7,068 nt of DNA from Campylobacterota bacterium. GTDB lineage: Bacteria > Campylobacterota > Campylobacteria > Campylobacterales > Sulfurovaceae. The stretch covers positions 1 to 7,068 of the forward strand of contig JAHZJZ010000234.1 in the NCBI GenBank assembly GCA_022600655.1, read 5' to 3'. Positions 6,487 through 7,068 of the stretch are shown piece by piece. The notes beneath the pieces were generated by a model, which was not told where the DNA came from, made no database searches, and worked only from the letters and a program-made list of their open reading frames with translations. The stretch's first letter is position 1, and every line of letters begins with the position of its first letter. The position numbers and the translations under genes were made by a program.

Positions 6487-6560
6487 GGCGACATCGCCAA
6501 GTGGTAAGGCCGCAGCCTGCAAAGCTGCTATCCCCAGTTCGAATCTGGGTGTCGCCTCCA
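6487..6560 (+). tRNA. tRNA-Cys (GCA)
   Basis: GGCGACA (6487-6493) pairs fully with TGTCGCC (6550-6556), followed by discriminator T (U73, the cysteine identity base) and encoded CCA. The anticodon stem GCAGC/GCTGC encloses CTGCAAA with anticodon GCA at 6519-6521. The T arm holds GTTCGAATC. It lies 30 bp after tRNA-Leu. Confidence 0.97.
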
Positions 6561-6597
6561 GAAACCTATATTTAAAGTATGTTTTATCTTTTTTTGA

Positions 6598-6603
6598 TAG
6601 AAT
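6598..6603 (+). promoter_or_regulatory. possible separate -10 (TAGAAT) for tRNA-Ser
   Basis: TAGAAT, directly preceded by TG-A as in GATAGAAT, follows a T7 tract (6589-6595) in the 62-bp gap between tRNA-Cys and tRNA-Ser, the longest spacer of the cluster. The start would fall near 6610, about 13 bases before tRNA-Ser, the same leader length as for tRNA-Gly. There is no convincing -35. Confidence 0.4.
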
Positions 6604-6622
6604 TACACTTCTTTATTAATGT

Positions 6623-6710
6623 CGGGAGATGTCAGAGTGGTCGAATGTGCCGGTCTTGAAAACCGGTGAGGGTAATACCTCCGGGAGTTCGAATCTCCCT
6701 CTCCCGGCCA
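6623..6710 (+). tRNA. tRNA-Ser (TGA)
   Basis: CGGGAGA (6623-6629) pairs fully with TCTCCCG (6700-6706), followed by discriminator G (typical of serine tRNAs) and encoded CCA. The anticodon stem CCGGT/ACCGG encloses CTTGAAA with anticodon TGA at 6657-6659. A class II variable arm GAGG/CCTC (6668-6671 with 6678-6681) and T stem GGGAG/CTCCC are present. It reads UCA and related serine codons and ends the cluster. Confidence 0.97.
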
Positions 6711-6754
6711 TAATCTCTTAAAATATCTCTAATCTTTTCTAAATCTTTAAAATT

Positions 6755-6777
6755 TTTTTACACTATATTTTTACACT
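6755..6777. repeat. direct repeat TTTTTACACT, two copies
   Basis: TTTTTACACT occurs at 6755-6764 and again at 6768-6777, a 13-bp period. It could be a paired protein-binding site or chance in low-complexity DNA; the ACACT core makes it a little more than a T-run. Confidence 0.45.
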
Positions 6778-6779
6778 GT

Positions 6780-6800
6780 TTCATATGTAAAATATATGAA
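6780..6800. repeat. small hairpin TTCATAT / ATATGAA
   Basis: TTCATAT (6780-6786) and ATATGAA (6794-6800) are perfect inverted arms around a seven-base spacer. The stem is too A-T rich to be a good terminator and no T-run follows directly; a dyad operator is an equally good reading. Confidence 0.4.
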
Positions 6801-7019
6801 CTTGACCTAAATAAACACTTTTGATGATATTGTTTTTTTTGTGGGTAAAATGTGTATAAATATCTAAATTATATCTATAACCTATTTTAAACCACTATTT
6901 TATGGGATTTTACTGCTATAAGTATTATGTATCATATTAGTTAAAAATTAGTAAAGTTTCATCAAAAGTGAATAATATCAAGAAAAAATAAGGTTACTGC
7001 TGTTATGATGATGATGTAG

Positions 7020-7067
7020 ATTTATTAAATTGATGAGTTTCTTCTATCAAGGGCTCATTTATTAAAT
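7020..7067. repeat. direct repeat ATTTATTAAAT, two copies at the window edge
   Basis: ATTTATTAAAT occurs at 7020-7030 and 7057-7067, 37 bp apart, and the second copy touches the window end. Between them lie ATGAG (7033-7037) and CTCAT (7054-7058), which are inverted. Whether more copies follow cannot be seen. Confidence 0.4.
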
Positions 7068-7068
7068 A

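Larger units (their letters stand above)
6711..7068. other. AT-rich non-coding stretch after the tRNA cluster
   Basis: I find no credible gene in these 358 bases on either strand. A T7 run at 6753-6759 could serve for ending the tRNA transcript, though no real stem precedes it. Other contents are a direct repeat, a small A-T hairpin, promoter-like TTGACC-17-TGATAT (6802-6830) and TATAAA (6855-6860), and ATG repeated four times before TAG at 7005-7019. It probably includes the upstream region of a gene beyond the window. Confidence 0.6.

Noticed and set aside
7005..7019. Four ATG codons in a row followed by TAG
   Set aside because: As a gene it would encode four methionines with no ribosome binding site; it is a simple ATG repeat.

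Overview
The window is AT-rich. Its gene content and style (Pcm, a short IlvD, Lys/Glu-rich proteins, T-rich promoter upstream regions, a mixed tRNA cluster Gly-Leu-Cys-Ser) suggest a bacterial chromosome, most likely a Campylobacterota (Epsilonproteobacteria) member of the Sulfurimonas/Sulfurovum kind. That assignment is inferred from composition and protein style, not from any search.

Positions 1-3090 look like one plus-strand transcription unit: the 3' end of a WG-repeat protein, then a 357-residue CAP/SCP-domain lipoprotein with an unassigned C-terminal extension, then a complete type I ABC exporter half-transporter (6-TM permease fused to ATPase). Spacing is 27 and 14 bp. All three plausibly belong to an envelope/export locus whose 5' part lies outside the window; the transported substrate is unknown.

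Positions 3091-4404 hold an AT-rich intergenic stretch with a weak terminator candidate, a 128-residue two-TM protein of unknown function, and pcm (protein-L-isoaspartate O-methyltransferase, protein repair), each with its own plausible ribosome binding site and a possible promoter.

Positions 4405-6240 carry ilvD on the minus strand, convergent with pcm. ilvD encodes dihydroxy-acid dehydratase of branched-chain amino acid synthesis. It has a clear intrinsic terminator in the 34-bp gap before pcm and a clean TATAAT promoter in the divergent gap.

Positions 6243-6710 hold four plus-strand tRNA genes, Gly(GCC), Leu(TAA), Cys(GCA) and Ser(TGA), all with encoded CCA. They sit behind a near-consensus sigma-70 promoter (TTTACA, 17 bp, TATAAT) placed back-to-back with the ilvD promoter. 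An unexpected 12-of-13 inverted repeat brackets tRNA-Leu and includes its 3' end.

Positions 6711-7068 have no recognisable gene, only AT-rich DNA with short repeats, a small hairpin and promoter-like sequence. No mobile element, CRISPR array, defence system or clearly new system is visible. The best leads are the tRNA-Leu flanking repeat, the unassigned C-terminal part of the CAP lipoprotein with its coupled exporter, and the unknown two-TM protein.
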